Part shown: positions 8,926 through 17,743 of the stretch, in pieces
Layout of the letters: each line of letters opens with the position of its first letter
How positions within the stretch are numbered: position 1 is the stretch's first letter
From: Leifsonia sp. Root227
GTDB taxonomy: Bacteria > Actinomycetota > Actinomycetes > Actinomycetales > Microbacteriaceae
DNA length: 64,000 nucleotides
Direction of reading: 5' to 3'
Assembly (NCBI RefSeq): GCF_001428745.1
Contig: NZ_LMIO01000002.1
Coordinates: 705,533 to 769,532, forward strand
Position numbers and translations under genes: made by a program
The notes under the pieces: model-generated
What the model saw: only the letters and a program-made list of their open reading frames with translations
What the model was told of the DNA's origin: nothing
Database searches by the model: none

Positions 8926-9528
8926 ATGCAGCTGACGGAGAAGCGTCGCACGCGCATCGGCGTGATGGGCGGCACGTTCGACCCCATCCACCACGGTCAC
9001 CTGGTCGCGGCCAGCGAGGTCGCCCAGTCGTTCGACCTGGATGAGGTCATCTTCGTCCCCACCGGGCACCCCTGGCAGAAGGGCGAGGTCACGCCGGGGG
9101 AGCACCGCTACCTCATGACGGTGATCGCGACCGCCTCCAATCCCCGCTTCACGGTGAGCCGCGTCGACATCGACCGCGAGGGCCCGACGTACACGATCGA
9201 CACCCTCCGCGACCTGCACGAGTCCCGCCCGGACGCCGAACTCTTCTTCATCACCGGGGCGGACGCCATCGCGCAGATCCTCAGCTGGCGCGATGTGCAA
9301 GAGCTCTGGGACCTCGCTCACTTCGTCGCTGTGAGTCGTCCGGGACATGACTTGAGTATTTCTGGATTGCCAGCGCAGGACGTAAGCTTGTTGGAAGTTC
9401 CGGCCCTGGCGATCTCGTCAACCGACTGCCGGACCCGGGTGAGCAGGGGATTCCCGGTCTGGTACTTGGTGCCGGACGGGGTTGTTCAATACATCTCCAA
9501 ACACCATCTGTATCGGAGTGTGGCATGA
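8926..9528 (+). CDS. nadD: Nicotinate-nucleotide adenylyltransferase
   Basis: Joins nicotinate mononucleotide and ATP to make deamido-NAD in NAD synthesis. The 200-residue protein shows the nucleotidyltransferase signature [11 protein letters not shown] near the N-terminus, [10 protein letters not shown], the FITGADAI segment and the C-terminal [13 protein letters not shown]-binding motif. The frame is open upstream; the ATG at 8926 is the first that leaves only a short N-terminal extension, and no clear ribosome-binding site is present. Its end overlaps the next gene by ATGA. Confidence 0.95.
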   Translation: MQLTEKRRTRIGVMGGTFDPIHHGHLVAASEVAQSFDLDEVIFVPTGHPWQKGEVTPGEHRYLMTVIATASNPRFTVSRVDIDREGPTYTIDTLRDLHESRPDAELFFITGADAIAQILSWRDVQELWDLAHFVAVSRPGHDLSISGLPAQDVSLLEVPALAISSTDCRTRVSRGFPVWYLVPDGVVQYISKHHLYRSVA

Positions 9529-10868
9529 CTTTGTGGCAAGACCCGCCGCCACAGACACGGCGTCAGGCGCGTGAGAACGAGCGTTCAGCGGCACAGGCCG
9601 CCGGTCAGGCGTCCCGTCGTGCAGGAACGGCAGAGCCGACCCCGGCCGGGGAGATCCCGACCATGACGACGCCGTACACGTTCTCGTCCGGTCGCGACGC
9701 GGCTGACCCGGCGGAGACCGCCGACGGCGCAGAGCCCCCCGCGATCCCCGCATCCGCGTTCGAGGAGCCGGGCGTCACGCCGCCGAGCCGGCCGAACCTG
9801 CCGACGTTCGGCAACGCGTTCGACCTTCCCGCCGCGCCTGTCGCTCCCGCCGCCGCTGCGCCCGCCGCCGCTGCGCAGACCGACGACGCCCTGTTCAAGC
9901 AGTCCACGGATGCGTCCCAGCCGGAGCCCGTGACGGTGCCGGTCGCCGTGGTGAAGCAGGAGGACGCGGCTGCCGCTTCCCCCGCGCCCGCGCCGACCCC
10001 GACTCCGGAGCGCACGCTGACGCGCCGCGAGCTGCGCGCCATGCAGCAGGCGCAGGAGGCCAACCAGCAGGCAGGGCACCCGGATGCGGTGATCCCCGTC
10101 ACCTTCACGCCTCCGCCTGAGCCTGCTCCCGCGCGTCCGTCTGCAGGGCCGGAGGTGGAGTCGTCCTCGCCGAGCGCCTGGCCGTTCGCGCCGCTCGGGT
10201 CCGCGTCGGCGGCGGCGCCCGCTGCTGCGAAGGGCGAGACCGCGCCCGCTGCGCCACAGGACGCTCCTGCTCCCGCCGTGACAGCATCCACCGCCGACGC
10301 ATCGCTGCTGGCTCCGCCCACCGCGGCCGCGCCGGTAGCGGCCGAGAAAGACGACGCGGACAGCTCGCTCGAGCGTCAGCCGTTCACGCCGCCGACCGGC
10401 CACTGGTCGACCGCCGCCGAGCGCGACGACAAGAACCAGCCGTTCGACCAGATCATCTCGCGCAACGTCGGCCAGCCCGGCTCTGCGACCACGACCAACG
10501 CCCTCATCCTCCCCGTGCTGCCGACCGCGGACGCGACAGGCCCGCTCACCGCGACAGGGGAGATCCTGGTCACCGGGTCCATCGACCTGCCACGCGGCCT
10601 CGGCTCGACCGGCGCCCACCCCGACCGCATCGACTCGTCGGACCTCGACCGTCTGCTCGAGGGAGACGAGAACGAGTTCAACACGTCCGAGGTCGCGCCC
10701 ATCCGTGCATCCAGGGCCATCAGCTCGCACACGTCCACCCGCGGCGTCATCGCCCCTCCGAAGAAGCGCGGCGGCAAACTGCCCGTCGTGCTCATCGTCA
10801 CCGCCGGCGTGCTCGCCGTCGGCGTCATCGGCCTGCTCATCTCCGCATACGTCTTGAAGGTGTTCTGA
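9525..10868 (+). CDS. Pro/Ala-rich protein with a C-terminal membrane anchor, function unknown
   Basis: A 447-residue protein of low complexity, rich in Pro, Ala, Thr and Glu, with a single hydrophobic helix at the extreme C-terminus ([20 protein letters not shown]). It therefore looks like a tail-anchored cytoplasmic protein. A charged segment near 165-178 ([15 protein letters not shown]) resembles motifs seen in other actinobacterial proteins of this type. It overlaps nadD by four bases and precedes rsfS by 52 bp, so it belongs to this operon. Many relatives carry an LCP-family gene here instead. I recognise no enzyme domain. Confidence 0.75.
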   Translation: MTLWQDPPPQTRRQARENERSAAQAAGQASRRAGTAEPTPAGEIPTMTTPYTFSSGRDAADPAETADGAEPPAIPASAFEEPGVTPPSRPNLPTFGNAFDLPAAPVAPAAAAPAAAAQTDDALFKQSTDASQPEPVTVPVAVVKQEDAAAASPAPAPTPTPERTLTRRELRAMQQAQEANQQAGHPDAVIPVTFTPPPEPAPARPSAGPEVESSSPSAWPFAPLGSASAAAPAAAKGETAPAAPQDAPAPAVTASTADASLLAPPTAAAPVAAEKDDADSSLERQPFTPPTGHWSTAAERDDKNQPFDQIISRNVGQPGSATTTNALILPVLPTADATGPLTATGEILVTGSIDLPRGLGSTGAHPDRIDSSDLDRLLEGDENEFNTSEVAPIRASRAISSHTSTRGVIAPPKKRGGKLPVVLIVTAGVLAVGVIGLLISAYVLKVF

Positions 10869-10920
10869 TCATCCTTTCCACTCCGTCCCAGCCTGCCGTC
10901 CCCACCGGGGAGGTCGGCGC

Positions 10921-11298
10921 GTGACCGCGACAGACCACGCCAAGCAGATCCTGCAGCTCGCCGCCCGCGCTGCCGACTCCAAGTCCGGAGAGGACCTGGT
11001 GGCGCTCGACGTCTCAGGGCCGCTCCCGCTGACCGACGTGTTCCTGCTGGTCAGCGGCCGCGTGGAGCGCAATGTGATCGCGATCGCCGGCGAGATCGAG
11101 GACCAGCTCAACGAGGCGGGCGTCAAGACGCTGCGCCGCGAAGGCAAGGCAGAGGGCCGCTGGGTGCTGCTCGACTTCGGCGACCTGGTCGTGCACGTCT
11201 TCCACGAGGAGGATCGCATGTACTACGCGCTCGAGCGCCTGTGGAAGGACTGCCCGGTGGTTCCGCTGGAGCTGCCCGTGCACGAGGGCGCCGAGTAG
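10921..11298 (+). CDS. rsfS: Ribosomal silencing factor RsfS
   Basis: RsfS binds ribosomal protein L14 and blocks subunit joining when nutrients are short. At 125 residues it is the usual size. Family features are visible: the SKSGEDLVALDV stretch, PLTDVFLLVSGR, and the C-terminal GRWVLLDFGDLVVHVFHEEDRMYYALERLW. The GTG start has GGGGAGG upstream. The nadD-rsfS neighbourhood is widely conserved. Little doubt. Confidence 0.95.
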   Translation: MTATDHAKQILQLAARAADSKSGEDLVALDVSGPLPLTDVFLLVSGRVERNVIAIAGEIEDQLNEAGVKTLRREGKAEGRWVLLDFGDLVVHVFHEEDRMYYALERLWKDCPVVPLELPVHEGAE

Positions 11299-11335
11299 CC
11301 AATCCCGTGTCGCGTCCGGCCGCGAACCGGATTGG
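11299..11335 (+). terminator. Candidate terminator after rsfS
   Basis: CCAATCC (11299-11305) pairs with GGATTGG (11329-11335), with an inner TCGCG/CGCGA stem. No clean T-tract follows, so this is tentative. Confidence 0.35.
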
Positions 11336-11393
11336 CGGGGTTCTCCCTGCCCTGTGTGAGAGTTCTCTCATGAACCGTTGATTGACTGGCGGA

Positions 11394-11708
11394 ATGAGAT
11401 GCCCGACAGACAACGCCACCCTCGTGATGAGCGAGCGCAGTGGTATCGAGATCGACTACTGCCCCGAGTGCCGCGGAGTGTGGCTCGACCGCGGAGAGCT
11501 CGACAAGATCATCGACCGCGCGCAGCCTGCCCAGCAGCCGCAGCAGACCGCCCCGTATGCTCCGCCCGCCCAACCGCAACACCCCGCGCAGCAGCAGGCT
11601 CCACAGCAGCACTACGGGCAGCAGCAGTACGGCCAGCAGGGATACGGCCAGCAGCAGTACCCGTACAAGAAGAAGCGCGAGAACTGGCTCAGCGAACTCT
11701 TCGACTAA
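11394..11708 (+). CDS. TFIIB-type zinc-ribbon protein
   Basis: A 104-residue protein with one small zinc ribbon at the N-terminus: MRCPTD, then DYCPECRGVWLDRGELDKII, the hallmark of the zf-TFIIB-like family. The first knuckle reads C-P-T-D, so the usual second cysteine is replaced by Asp. A Gln/Tyr/Gly-rich linker (about 50-90) and a basic end KKKRENWLSELFD follow. I chose the ATG at 11394 rather than a TTG four codons upstream, because the ribbon begins right there. Cellular role unknown. Confidence 0.8.
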   Translation: MRCPTDNATLVMSERSGIEIDYCPECRGVWLDRGELDKIIDRAQPAQQPQQTAPYAPPAQPQHPAQQQAPQQHYGQQQYGQQGYGQQQYPYKKKRENWLSELFD

Positions 11709-11802
11709 TCGCGGCACGCCCGAGCGTCGCGCTGGTTTCTTGCAGACCTGGATCATGTAGTACGCTAAACGAGTTGTTTCGGAGAGATCGGGAGCAGCAT
11801 CT

Positions 11803-11878
11803 GGGTCTGTGGCGCAGCTGGTAGCGCACCTGCATGGCATGCAGGGGGTCAGGGGTTCGAGTCCCCTCAGATCCACCA
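11803..11878 (+). tRNA. tRNA-Ala (anticodon GGC)
   Basis: A complete 76-nt cloverleaf. Acceptor GGGTCTG pairs with CAGATCC with one G-T pair; the D arm contains AGCTGGTAGC. The anticodon stem CCTGC/GCAGG closes the loop ATGGCAT, giving anticodon GGC for alanine GCC codons. The T-arm loop is GTTCGAG, and CCA is encoded at the 3' end. A strong terminator begins five bases later. Confidence 0.97.
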
Positions 11879-11882
11879 AAAA

Positions 11883-11918
11883 CCCCCGGAGTTCCACGGA
11901 ACTCCGGGGGTCTTCTCG
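11883..11918 (+). terminator. Strong terminator after tRNA-Ala
   Basis: CCCCCGGAGTTCC pairs with GGAACTCCGGGGG (11898-11910) in a perfect stem with a minimal loop, followed by TCTTCTCG. It may also stop the GNAT gene reading from the other side. Confidence 0.85.
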
Positions 11919-11928
11919 TTCTCGGTCG

Positions 11929-13068
11929 TCAGCCGATCCGCTTCTTCCACCGCGCCGCGTAGCTGAGCGGAACGAAGCCGATGGCCTCGTTCACGTCGAG
12001 CATCGGGCGGTTGTCCTCGGCGTTCATCGTCTCGACGATCCTGCTGTCCGGGAAGCGGGCGCTGAGCTCGCGCAGGTTGGTGAGCTTCAGAAGCATCCCG
12101 AGGCGGTGGCCGCGGTGGTCGGCGAGGACCAGCGTGTCCATCTGCTCGGCCGGCCGATCCGGCTCGGCAGGGACGCCGAGCTCTGTGTAGCCGGCTGGGT
12201 GTCCGGTCGCGGTCTCGACGGCGATCGTGGTCAGCATCGACATCGGGCTCTCCGCCCAGATGGCGTCGAAAGCGCGGATGCGGTCGGCGGTCCAGACGTC
12301 CTCTGTCTGCTCCATGCCGGCGTTCGGGGTGTCCGTGGTCATCCGGGTGCGCATCAGCGCGAAGGCGTCCACCCATTCGTCGGGCGTTGGTCCCTCCCAG
12401 GTCACCGTCCGGTAGCCCGTCGCCGCTGCCTGCGCTGCGTCGAGGCTCGACGCGGCGACGTCCGCATCCATCGGCAGGGTGAGGCCGCTCATCCGGCCGA
12501 CCTGCTCCAGGGTGAAGCCGTAGCGGAGCAGGAACCGGGTGGATGCGAGACGAGCGGGCACCGATCCGAAGCCGGTGGGCGCCGGGATGCTGTCTCCTCC
12601 CAGGCCCGCGGGGAAGTCGGTCTGGTTCTGGATGGTGCGGCGGCCGGCGTCCCGCGCCATCCGTTCCAGACGCTCGTACAGTGCTGAGCCGATCCCCGCC
12701 GACCGATAGTCGGGCAGGACGGACACGGCCGACCAGCATTCGGAGGCGTCGCCCGGCATGGCCAGGGTGCCTCGGCCGACGACCCGGCCGTCGACGGTGG
12801 CGATGAGCCCGAGCGATTTCGTCGACTGGTCCTTCCAGTTCGGCAGCAGCTCGGCGGCTGCCACCTCTGGGTCGGCGACGGGGAAGGCGTCTCCACGCAG
12901 CTCGGCCTCCACGATGCTGCGCACCGTGGCCATGCCGATGAAGTCGGCGGCGTCAGGGGCGTCGATGCTATCGGGCACCGTGACCGTGGAGATGGTGAAC
13001 GCTGGAGTGGTGGTGCTGGTGTGCTCTGGGGAGGAAACGAACTCGGAAACGTGCTCAGAAGATGACAT
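11929..13068 (-). CDS. GNAT-family acetyltransferase with two GNAT halves
   Basis: A 379-residue protein with two acetyltransferase-like halves. The first (about 95-180) has VVGRGTLAM and the acetyl-CoA loop YRSAGIGSALYERL. The second (about 225-375) has TGHPAGYTEL and DHRGHRLGMLLKL. Substrate cannot be told from sequence. The N-terminal 35 residues are Ser/Thr-rich. An upstream in-frame ATG at 13101 exists, but the ATG at 13068 is preceded by CGAGGA, so I use it. It runs towards tRNA-Ala. Confidence 0.85.
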   Translation of the reverse strand: MSSSEHVSEFVSSPEHTSTTTPAFTISTVTVPDSIDAPDAADFIGMATVRSIVEAELRGDAFPVADPEVAAAELLPNWKDQSTKSLGLIATVDGRVVGRGTLAMPGDASECWSAVSVLPDYRSAGIGSALYERLERMARDAGRRTIQNQTDFPAGLGGDSIPAPTGFGSVPARLASTRFLLRYGFTLEQVGRMSGLTLPMDADVAASSLDAAQAAATGYRTVTWEGPTPDEWVDAFALMRTRMTTDTPNAGMEQTEDVWTADRIRAFDAIWAESPMSMLTTIAVETATGHPAGYTELGVPAEPDRPAEQMDTLVLADHRGHRLGMLLKLTNLRELSARFPDSRIVETMNAEDNRPMLDVNEAIGFVPLSYAARWKKRIG

Positions 13069-13224
13069 GGGGTCCTCGGTTTGCAGGGTCGATCGACTCA
13101 CCCACGGTCGTGGGGAGGAAGGAAATCACTGCTACCGGATCACGTTGGACAGTGTTGCATGGCGCCGACGCGGAGAGCAAGAGGGTTCTTGTGCTCGATC
13201 GCCGGATGCCGATTGAATGACGGG

Positions 13225-13959
13225 ATGAGCACCGTCGACCCGACCATCGCCCGCCGCGAGCGAGCGGAGCGGCGGCCGTCGAACCTCCGGGTCACGGTCG
13301 TGCTGCTGCTTCTGCTGGTCGGCGGCCTCGCCGCAGGGTACGGCTGGGGCGGGTTCGGCACCATGATGCAGGAGCAGCCGGATGAGCCTCCTGTGCTCGT
13401 GCTGATCGCGATCCCGGTCGGGATGCTGCTGGTGATCGCCGCATCCATCGCGTGGGCCGCGATCGTGCTGAAGCGGGGCGACCTCGGCATGATGTACGGG
13501 AACGCCACCGTGCTCCTCGGTGCAGGTGTCGGCGTGATCGTGGTCTCCGCGCAGAGCGGCCCGGCGTTCGTCAGGTATATCGGCTACGGTCTGCTCGCGC
13601 TGGCCGCGGTGTGCCTGCTGCTCGGGGTCGCCGCCGCCGGCGCGCGCAGGAGGCGCGTCAGCGCGGAGGAGTCAGCGATGCGCTCCGGTACGCAGGTCAC
13701 CGCCGTGGTCACGGACAAGGGATACACGGTGTTCCACGAGAGCGATCGGATCTTCACCACGGTCACCTTCGGGTTCACCGATCTGCAGGGCGTGCAGCGC
13801 TGGGTGCAGCGGCCGATGCTGGTCAGGGCGGAAGACCCCATCCAGAACGGTCAGCAGACGCGGCTGTGGTTCGACGCCGCGAACCCGGGAAACGACAAAG
13901 CGATCGTGGTCGAACTCGCGTACGCCTCCCCGCTCCGTTCGCCTCTGCCGCGCCGGTGA
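13225..13959 (+). CDS. Membrane protein with a DUF3592-like C-terminal domain
   Basis: A 244-residue protein with four hydrophobic segments (about 21-41, 57-77, 88-108 and 116-137). A soluble C-terminal domain of about 90 residues follows (TQVTAVVTDKG, VTFGFTDLQG, GQQTRLWFDAANPG), resembling the DUF3592 fold that typically follows membrane helices. Function unknown. The frame is open upstream to 13081, but the ATG at 13225 begins the plausible protein (MSTVDPTIARRERAERR). It is a single gene between GNAT and the LCP gene. Confidence 0.7.
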   Translation: MSTVDPTIARRERAERRPSNLRVTVVLLLLLVGGLAAGYGWGGFGTMMQEQPDEPPVLVLIAIPVGMLLVIAASIAWAAIVLKRGDLGMMYGNATVLLGAGVGVIVVSAQSGPAFVRYIGYGLLALAAVCLLLGVAAAGARRRRVSAEESAMRSGTQVTAVVTDKGYTVFHESDRIFTTVTFGFTDLQGVQRWVQRPMLVRAEDPIQNGQQTRLWFDAANPGNDKAIVVELAYASPLRSPLPRR

Positions 13960-14022
13960 GGGGCGTGAGGGGGCTTTCAGGACGCGCAGTGCGCCTCCAA
14001 GCTGACCGATAGGTGTTATGGC

Positions 14023-14028
14023 TAGTAT
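14023..14028 (+). promoter_or_regulatory. Candidate -10 of the LCP gene
   Basis: TAGTAT about 40 bases before the ATG, in a locally AT-rich stretch. No convincing -35 at standard spacing. Confidence 0.35.
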
Positions 14029-14070
14029 TTCGACATTCCTCCTTTCGCCTCACCCTCCGAAGGACCTTCG

Positions 14071-15384
14071 ATGACCGACCTGCCGCGCAGGCACCAGCGC
14101 GCCAAGGGGCCGACCGCCGTGCGACACGGTCGCCTGCCTCGCCGTCGTGCTGCCGGAACGGTCATGCGGATACTCGCCGCGGCGGTCGCCGTCGTGGCGG
14201 TGAGCGTCGGAAGCGTCGCAGCGTACGCGGTCTGGGATGTCGCCCGCTCGGTCAAGACGGGCGTCGTCCTGGCCACGCTGCCTGGTCACACCAAACAGGC
14301 CATTCCGAACGTCGGCGCCATCCAGGGTGGCGTGAACCTGCTCCTCACCGGCACGGACAGCCGCAGCAACCTCGGCGGCATCTACGACTCGGCCGACGAA
14401 CAGGATGCGAGCACCGGCGAGGGCAACAACGACGTCACGATGCTGCTGCACATCGCCCAGGACCACAAGAGCGCGATGGTGATCAGCTTCCCGCGCGACC
14501 TGATGGTCGAGATCCCGGACTGCCCTGCTCCGACCGGAGGTGGCACCGTCGACGGTTCGAGCAGCGCGATGTTCAACACGGCCCTGTCCCGCGGCGGTCT
14601 GCCCTGCGTCGTGCTCACGGTGGAGAAGCTGACAGGGATCGACATCCCGTTCGCCGCCGTCATCAACTTCAACGGCGTGAGCGCGATGTCGAACGCGATC
14701 GGTGGAGTGACGGTCTGCCTCGCCACTCCGGTCACCGACGACTTCACCACCCCACCGCTCGATCTGCCGGCGGGGGAGAACACCCTGGTCGGCGACGTCG
14801 CGCTGTCGTTCCTGCGGAGCAGGCACGGCGTCGGCGACGGCAGCGACCTCGGCAGAATCAGCAACCAGCAGGTGTTCCTGTCCGCACTGGCCAGGAAGGT
14901 CGTCTCCGGCGGCGTGCTCGGAAACCCGGTGCAGCTCTACGGGCTGGCGAAGGCCGCGGTGGAGAACATCACGCCGTCGGACACGCTGACCAACCCGACG
15001 ACACTGGTCGAGATCGCCCTCGCGCTGAAGGACACCGGTCTCGACAACATGGTGTTCATGCAGTATCCGGCGGTGACCGATCCGGACGACTCGAATCGGG
15101 TGATCGTGGACGACACGGCGGCCCAGGCGATCAACACCGCGCTGGTGAACGACCAGCCGGTGAAGCTCACCGGCACGACGGGGCGCGCTGCGGAGGACCA
15201 GGCCGGCACGGGAACGCCGACTCCGGCGGTGCCGGCGGCTCCGGACGCGACGGCACCCGCAACGACGGCGCCGGCTCCCGGCGACACGTCGACGGCTCCC
15301 GCGACGACCGGACCGATCGAGCTCCCCAGCAGCATCACCGGCCAGACGGCAGCGCAGCAGACCTGCACGAAGGGCAACAACTAG
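14071..15384 (+). CDS. LytR-CpsA-Psr (LCP) family cell-wall ligase
   Basis: LCP enzymes move lipid-linked polymers such as teichoic-acid-like chains or arabinogalactan onto peptidoglycan. The 437-residue protein has a basic cytoplasmic N-terminus, one membrane helix (about 30-55) and an extracellular LCP domain. Key features are LLLTGTDSRSNLGG, NNDVTMLLHI, the catalytic-arginine motif ISFPRDLMVEI and FLRSRHGVGDGSDLGRISNQ. The tail is Thr/Ala/Pro-rich and disordered, ending with TAAQQTCTKGNN. AAGGACC precedes the ATG. Ligand unknown. Confidence 0.92.
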   Translation: MTDLPRRHQRAKGPTAVRHGRLPRRRAAGTVMRILAAAVAVVAVSVGSVAAYAVWDVARSVKTGVVLATLPGHTKQAIPNVGAIQGGVNLLLTGTDSRSNLGGIYDSADEQDASTGEGNNDVTMLLHIAQDHKSAMVISFPRDLMVEIPDCPAPTGGGTVDGSSSAMFNTALSRGGLPCVVLTVEKLTGIDIPFAAVINFNGVSAMSNAIGGVTVCLATPVTDDFTTPPLDLPAGENTLVGDVALSFLRSRHGVGDGSDLGRISNQQVFLSALARKVVSGGVLGNPVQLYGLAKAAVENITPSDTLTNPTTLVEIALALKDTGLDNMVFMQYPAVTDPDDSNRVIVDDTAAQAINTALVNDQPVKLTGTTGRAAEDQAGTGTPTPAVPAAPDATAPATTAPAPGDTSTAPATTGPIELPSSITGQTAAQQTCTKGNN

Positions 15385-15394
15385 CCGGAGCCGC

Positions 15395-15601
15395 TCACGG
15401 CATCGGCGGCACCACCAGGAAGTGCCAGCCGAGCCACCACCAGAACAGCAGGATGGTGAAGCGCGCAGCTCGGTCGGCCAGCACCACGTCGAGCAGGGTG
15501 GAGAACGGCGCGATCCGCAGCGGGTCCCTGTGCGACTGCAGCACCAGAACGGCCATCGCGAGGCCGCAGAGCAGGAAGCCGGCGATCGTGACGTCCCTCA
15601 T
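15395..15601 (-). CDS. Small tryptophan-rich membrane protein (DUF6186-like)
   Basis: A 68-residue protein with two hydrophobic segments. It opens MRDVTIAGFLLCGLAMAVLVL and ends with ARFTILLFWWWLGWHFLVV, a Trp-rich helix typical of a small actinobacterial family I recall as DUF6186. Its ATG overlaps the stop of the upstream membrane gene (ATGA, 15598-15601), which strongly supports translation and coupling. Function unknown; the family name is from memory. Confidence 0.7.
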   Translation of the reverse strand: MRDVTIAGFLLCGLAMAVLVLQSHRDPLRIAPFSTLLDVVLADRAARFTILLFWWWLGWHFLVVPPMP

Positions 15602-16263
15602 CGTCGTCCCCGCCTGATCAAGGCGTAGCCGCCCGCCAGCCAGAGCACCACGAGCGCCGCGCGGGCGGGTGGCCAGGCGACGGCAGGGTCGACGAGGTCG
15701 GAGAGGGCGGGGAAGTCGTTCTCCGCCGTGGGGGAGGAGCGTCCGAGGAAGAACACCGCGATCTCCCATGCGCATCCGGCGACGATGACGGCCGACCATG
15801 CGATGGCGGCGCGGCGCACGGCAGCCTTCGCTCCAACGCCCGTGGTGGCCGCATCCGTGGCGCCCGCTTCCCCAGCTCCCGATGCGCGCGGTCGGTCGGC
15901 CCACACCACCGGCAGCAGGAGCACCCCGATGCCGATCACGATCGCCGTGTCGACGCCGCCGTAGAGCGGAGCGAACGCGAACGTGACCGCCGCCACGCCG
16001 ATCAGCGTGTACGCCACGATGCGACGGGACAGCGTCTCCCTGTCCGGCATCGCCCGCAACGGGATGCGCAGCCAGCCCAGCCCGTCGAGCGCGATCACGA
16101 CGGCCCCGCCCAGGAAGATCCACGCATCCACTGGGGCGCCGCGGAGGAAGTGGAAGACCGCTGTGAGGACGAGCACGAGCAGCCAGGCGAGGCGCGTGAC
16201 GATGGCGATCCGGGTCGCCACCGGCCCCGATCGCGCGGAGACTGGGCGCGACTCATCGGACAT
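15598..16263 (-). CDS. Polytopic membrane protein, function unknown
   Basis: A 221-residue protein with about six hydrophobic segments and a short polar N-terminus. The central loop (about 125-142) is Ala/Gly-rich. I recognise no domain. GGAGCGGAG just before the ATG could be its ribosome-binding site, and TAGCCT lies 9 bases upstream. The next gene starts inside its stop codon, so the two probably act together in the membrane. It diverges from the MFS gene. Confidence 0.7.
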   Translation of the reverse strand: MSDESRPVSARSGPVATRIAIVTRLAWLLVLVLTAVFHFLRGAPVDAWIFLGGAVVIALDGLGWLRIPLRAMPDRETLSRRIVAYTLIGVAAVTFAFAPLYGGVDTAIVIGIGVLLLPVVWADRPRASGAGEAGATDAATTGVGAKAAVRRAAIAWSAVIVAGCAWEIAVFFLGRSSPTAENDFPALSDLVDPAVAWPPARAALVVLWLAGGYALIRRGRR

Positions 16264-16354
16264 CTCCGCTCCAGGCTACGCCCGGTGGGAGGCGGGAGCG
16301 CGCTGGGAACCGGCTGCTGTTGCTATCCGGGCGCGCTCCCCGTTTACTGAGAAC

Positions 16355-17743
16355 ATGGTTTCCGAGCGTATGTCGCCGACGCAGCGCAGGGTGCTGCTGA
16401 TCGCGATCCTGGCGAGCTTCGTCGCCTTCCTCGACGGCGCTGTGATCAACGTGGCGCTTCCCGCGATCTCGAAGGAGCTGGGAGGCGGGCTTCCGCTGCA
16501 GCAGTGGGTAGTCGACGGCTACTTGGTGACGCTCGGCTCGCTCATCCTGATCGCAGGGTCGCTGTCCGACGTCTTCGGGCGCAAACGGGTACTGTACGCC
16601 GGGCTCATCGGGTTCCTGATCACCTCGCTGCTCTGCGCGTTCGCTCCCACCGGTGTGTTCCTGGTCGTCGCCCGCGCGCTGCAGGGCGTCGCGGGTGCCC
16701 TGCTGGTGCCGAGCTCGCTCGCCATCATCATCTCGACCTTCTCCGGTGCCGCGCAGGCGAAGGCGATCGGCCGCTGGACCGCCTGGACAGGTGTCGCGAT
16801 GATCGCCGGCCCCGTGCTCGGCGGCGTCTTCGTGGACACGCTCTCCTGGCGCTGGGTGTTCGTGATCAACGTGGTGCCGATCGGCATCACCCTCGCCATG
16901 ATGCTCGGGCTCAAGCAGGAGGACCACGGGATGGGCGGCCGCGTCGACGTGCTCGGCGCCGTCCTCGGGTCGGTCGGTCTGGCCGGAACGGTCTTCGCGC
17001 TGATCGAGCAGGGCGTGTACGGCTGGGGGAGCCCGCGCGTCTTCCTGCCGCTCATCCTCGGCCTGGTGTCGCTGGCCGCGTTCTTCTTCTGGCAGACCAG
17101 GGCGAAGCAGCCGATGCTCCCGCTCGGACTGTTCCGGGTGCACAACTTCTGGGTGGGCAACATCGCCACCGCCCTCGTCTACGGCGCGCTCGCCTTCGCT
17201 CCGCTCACCGTCACGCTCTACCTGCAGCAGGTGGCCGGCTTCGCTGCGACGGCCGCCGGGTTCGTGTTCATCCCGTCGACGCTGTGCATGCTGCTGCTCT
17301 CCGGGGTGTTCGGGGGGCTGGCGGGGAAGTACGGGCCGAGGCTGTTCATGGCCATCGGCCCTGTCATCGCCGCCTGCGGCTTCCTCTGGCTGCTGATGAT
17401 GGGCGAGGACGTGAACTTCTGGACGAACCTCCTGCCCGCCGTTCTCCTGTTCGGTGTCGGCCTGTCGATCACCGTGGCGCCGCTGACCAGCGCGATCCTC
17501 GGATCGATCCACCCTGCGCAGGCGGGCATCGGCTCGGCGGTCAACAACGCCGTGTCGAGGATCGCCGGGCTGGTGACGGTCGCGATGATCGGCCTGATCG
17601 TCGGAGGCACGCTCGACAGGGCGGGCCTCGACAGGGCGATGATCACCGCTGCCGCCCTGATGCTGGTGGGCGGCATCGTCTCCGCGATCGGCATCCGCAA
17701 CCACGAACCGGCCGCTGAGAAGGTTCAGACCGTCGTCGACTGA
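16355..17743 (+). CDS. MFS transporter, DHA2 (EmrB/QacA-like) family
   Basis: A 462-residue drug:H+ antiporter-type exporter of the 14-helix DHA2 class. Signature segments are FVAFLDGAVINVALPAI in helix 1, GSLSDVFGRKRVLYAG (loop 2-3, motif A-like) and GPVLGGVF in helix 5 (motif C region). Substrate cannot be predicted; such pumps export dyes, drugs or metabolites. The frame is open far upstream, but the ATG at 16355 fits the family N-terminus. TTTACT lies 6 bases upstream, a weak leaderless candidate. Its end overlaps the convergent UbiA gene by 19 bp. Confidence 0.88.
   Translation: MVSERMSPTQRRVLLIAILASFVAFLDGAVINVALPAISKELGGGLPLQQWVVDGYLVTLGSLILIAGSLSDVFGRKRVLYAGLIGFLITSLLCAFAPTGVFLVVARALQGVAGALLVPSSLAIIISTFSGAAQAKAIGRWTAWTGVAMIAGPVLGGVFVDTLSWRWVFVINVVPIGITLAMMLGLKQEDHGMGGRVDVLGAVLGSVGLAGTVFALIEQGVYGWGSPRVFLPLILGLVSLAAFFFWQTRAKQPMLPLGLFRVHNFWVGNIATALVYGALAFAPLTVTLYLQQVAGFAATAAGFVFIPSTLCMLLLSGVFGGLAGKYGPRLFMAIGPVIAACGFLWLLMMGEDVNFWTNLLPAVLLFGVGLSITVAPLTSAILGSIHPAQAGIGSAVNNAVSRIAGLVTVAMIGLIVGGTLDRAGLDRAMITAAALMLVGGIVSAIGIRNHEPAAEKVQTVVD

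Noticed and set aside
9525..10868. Expected LCP (LytR) gene after nadD
   Set aside because: The protein here has no LCP motif; the only LCP gene in the window is at 14071-15384.
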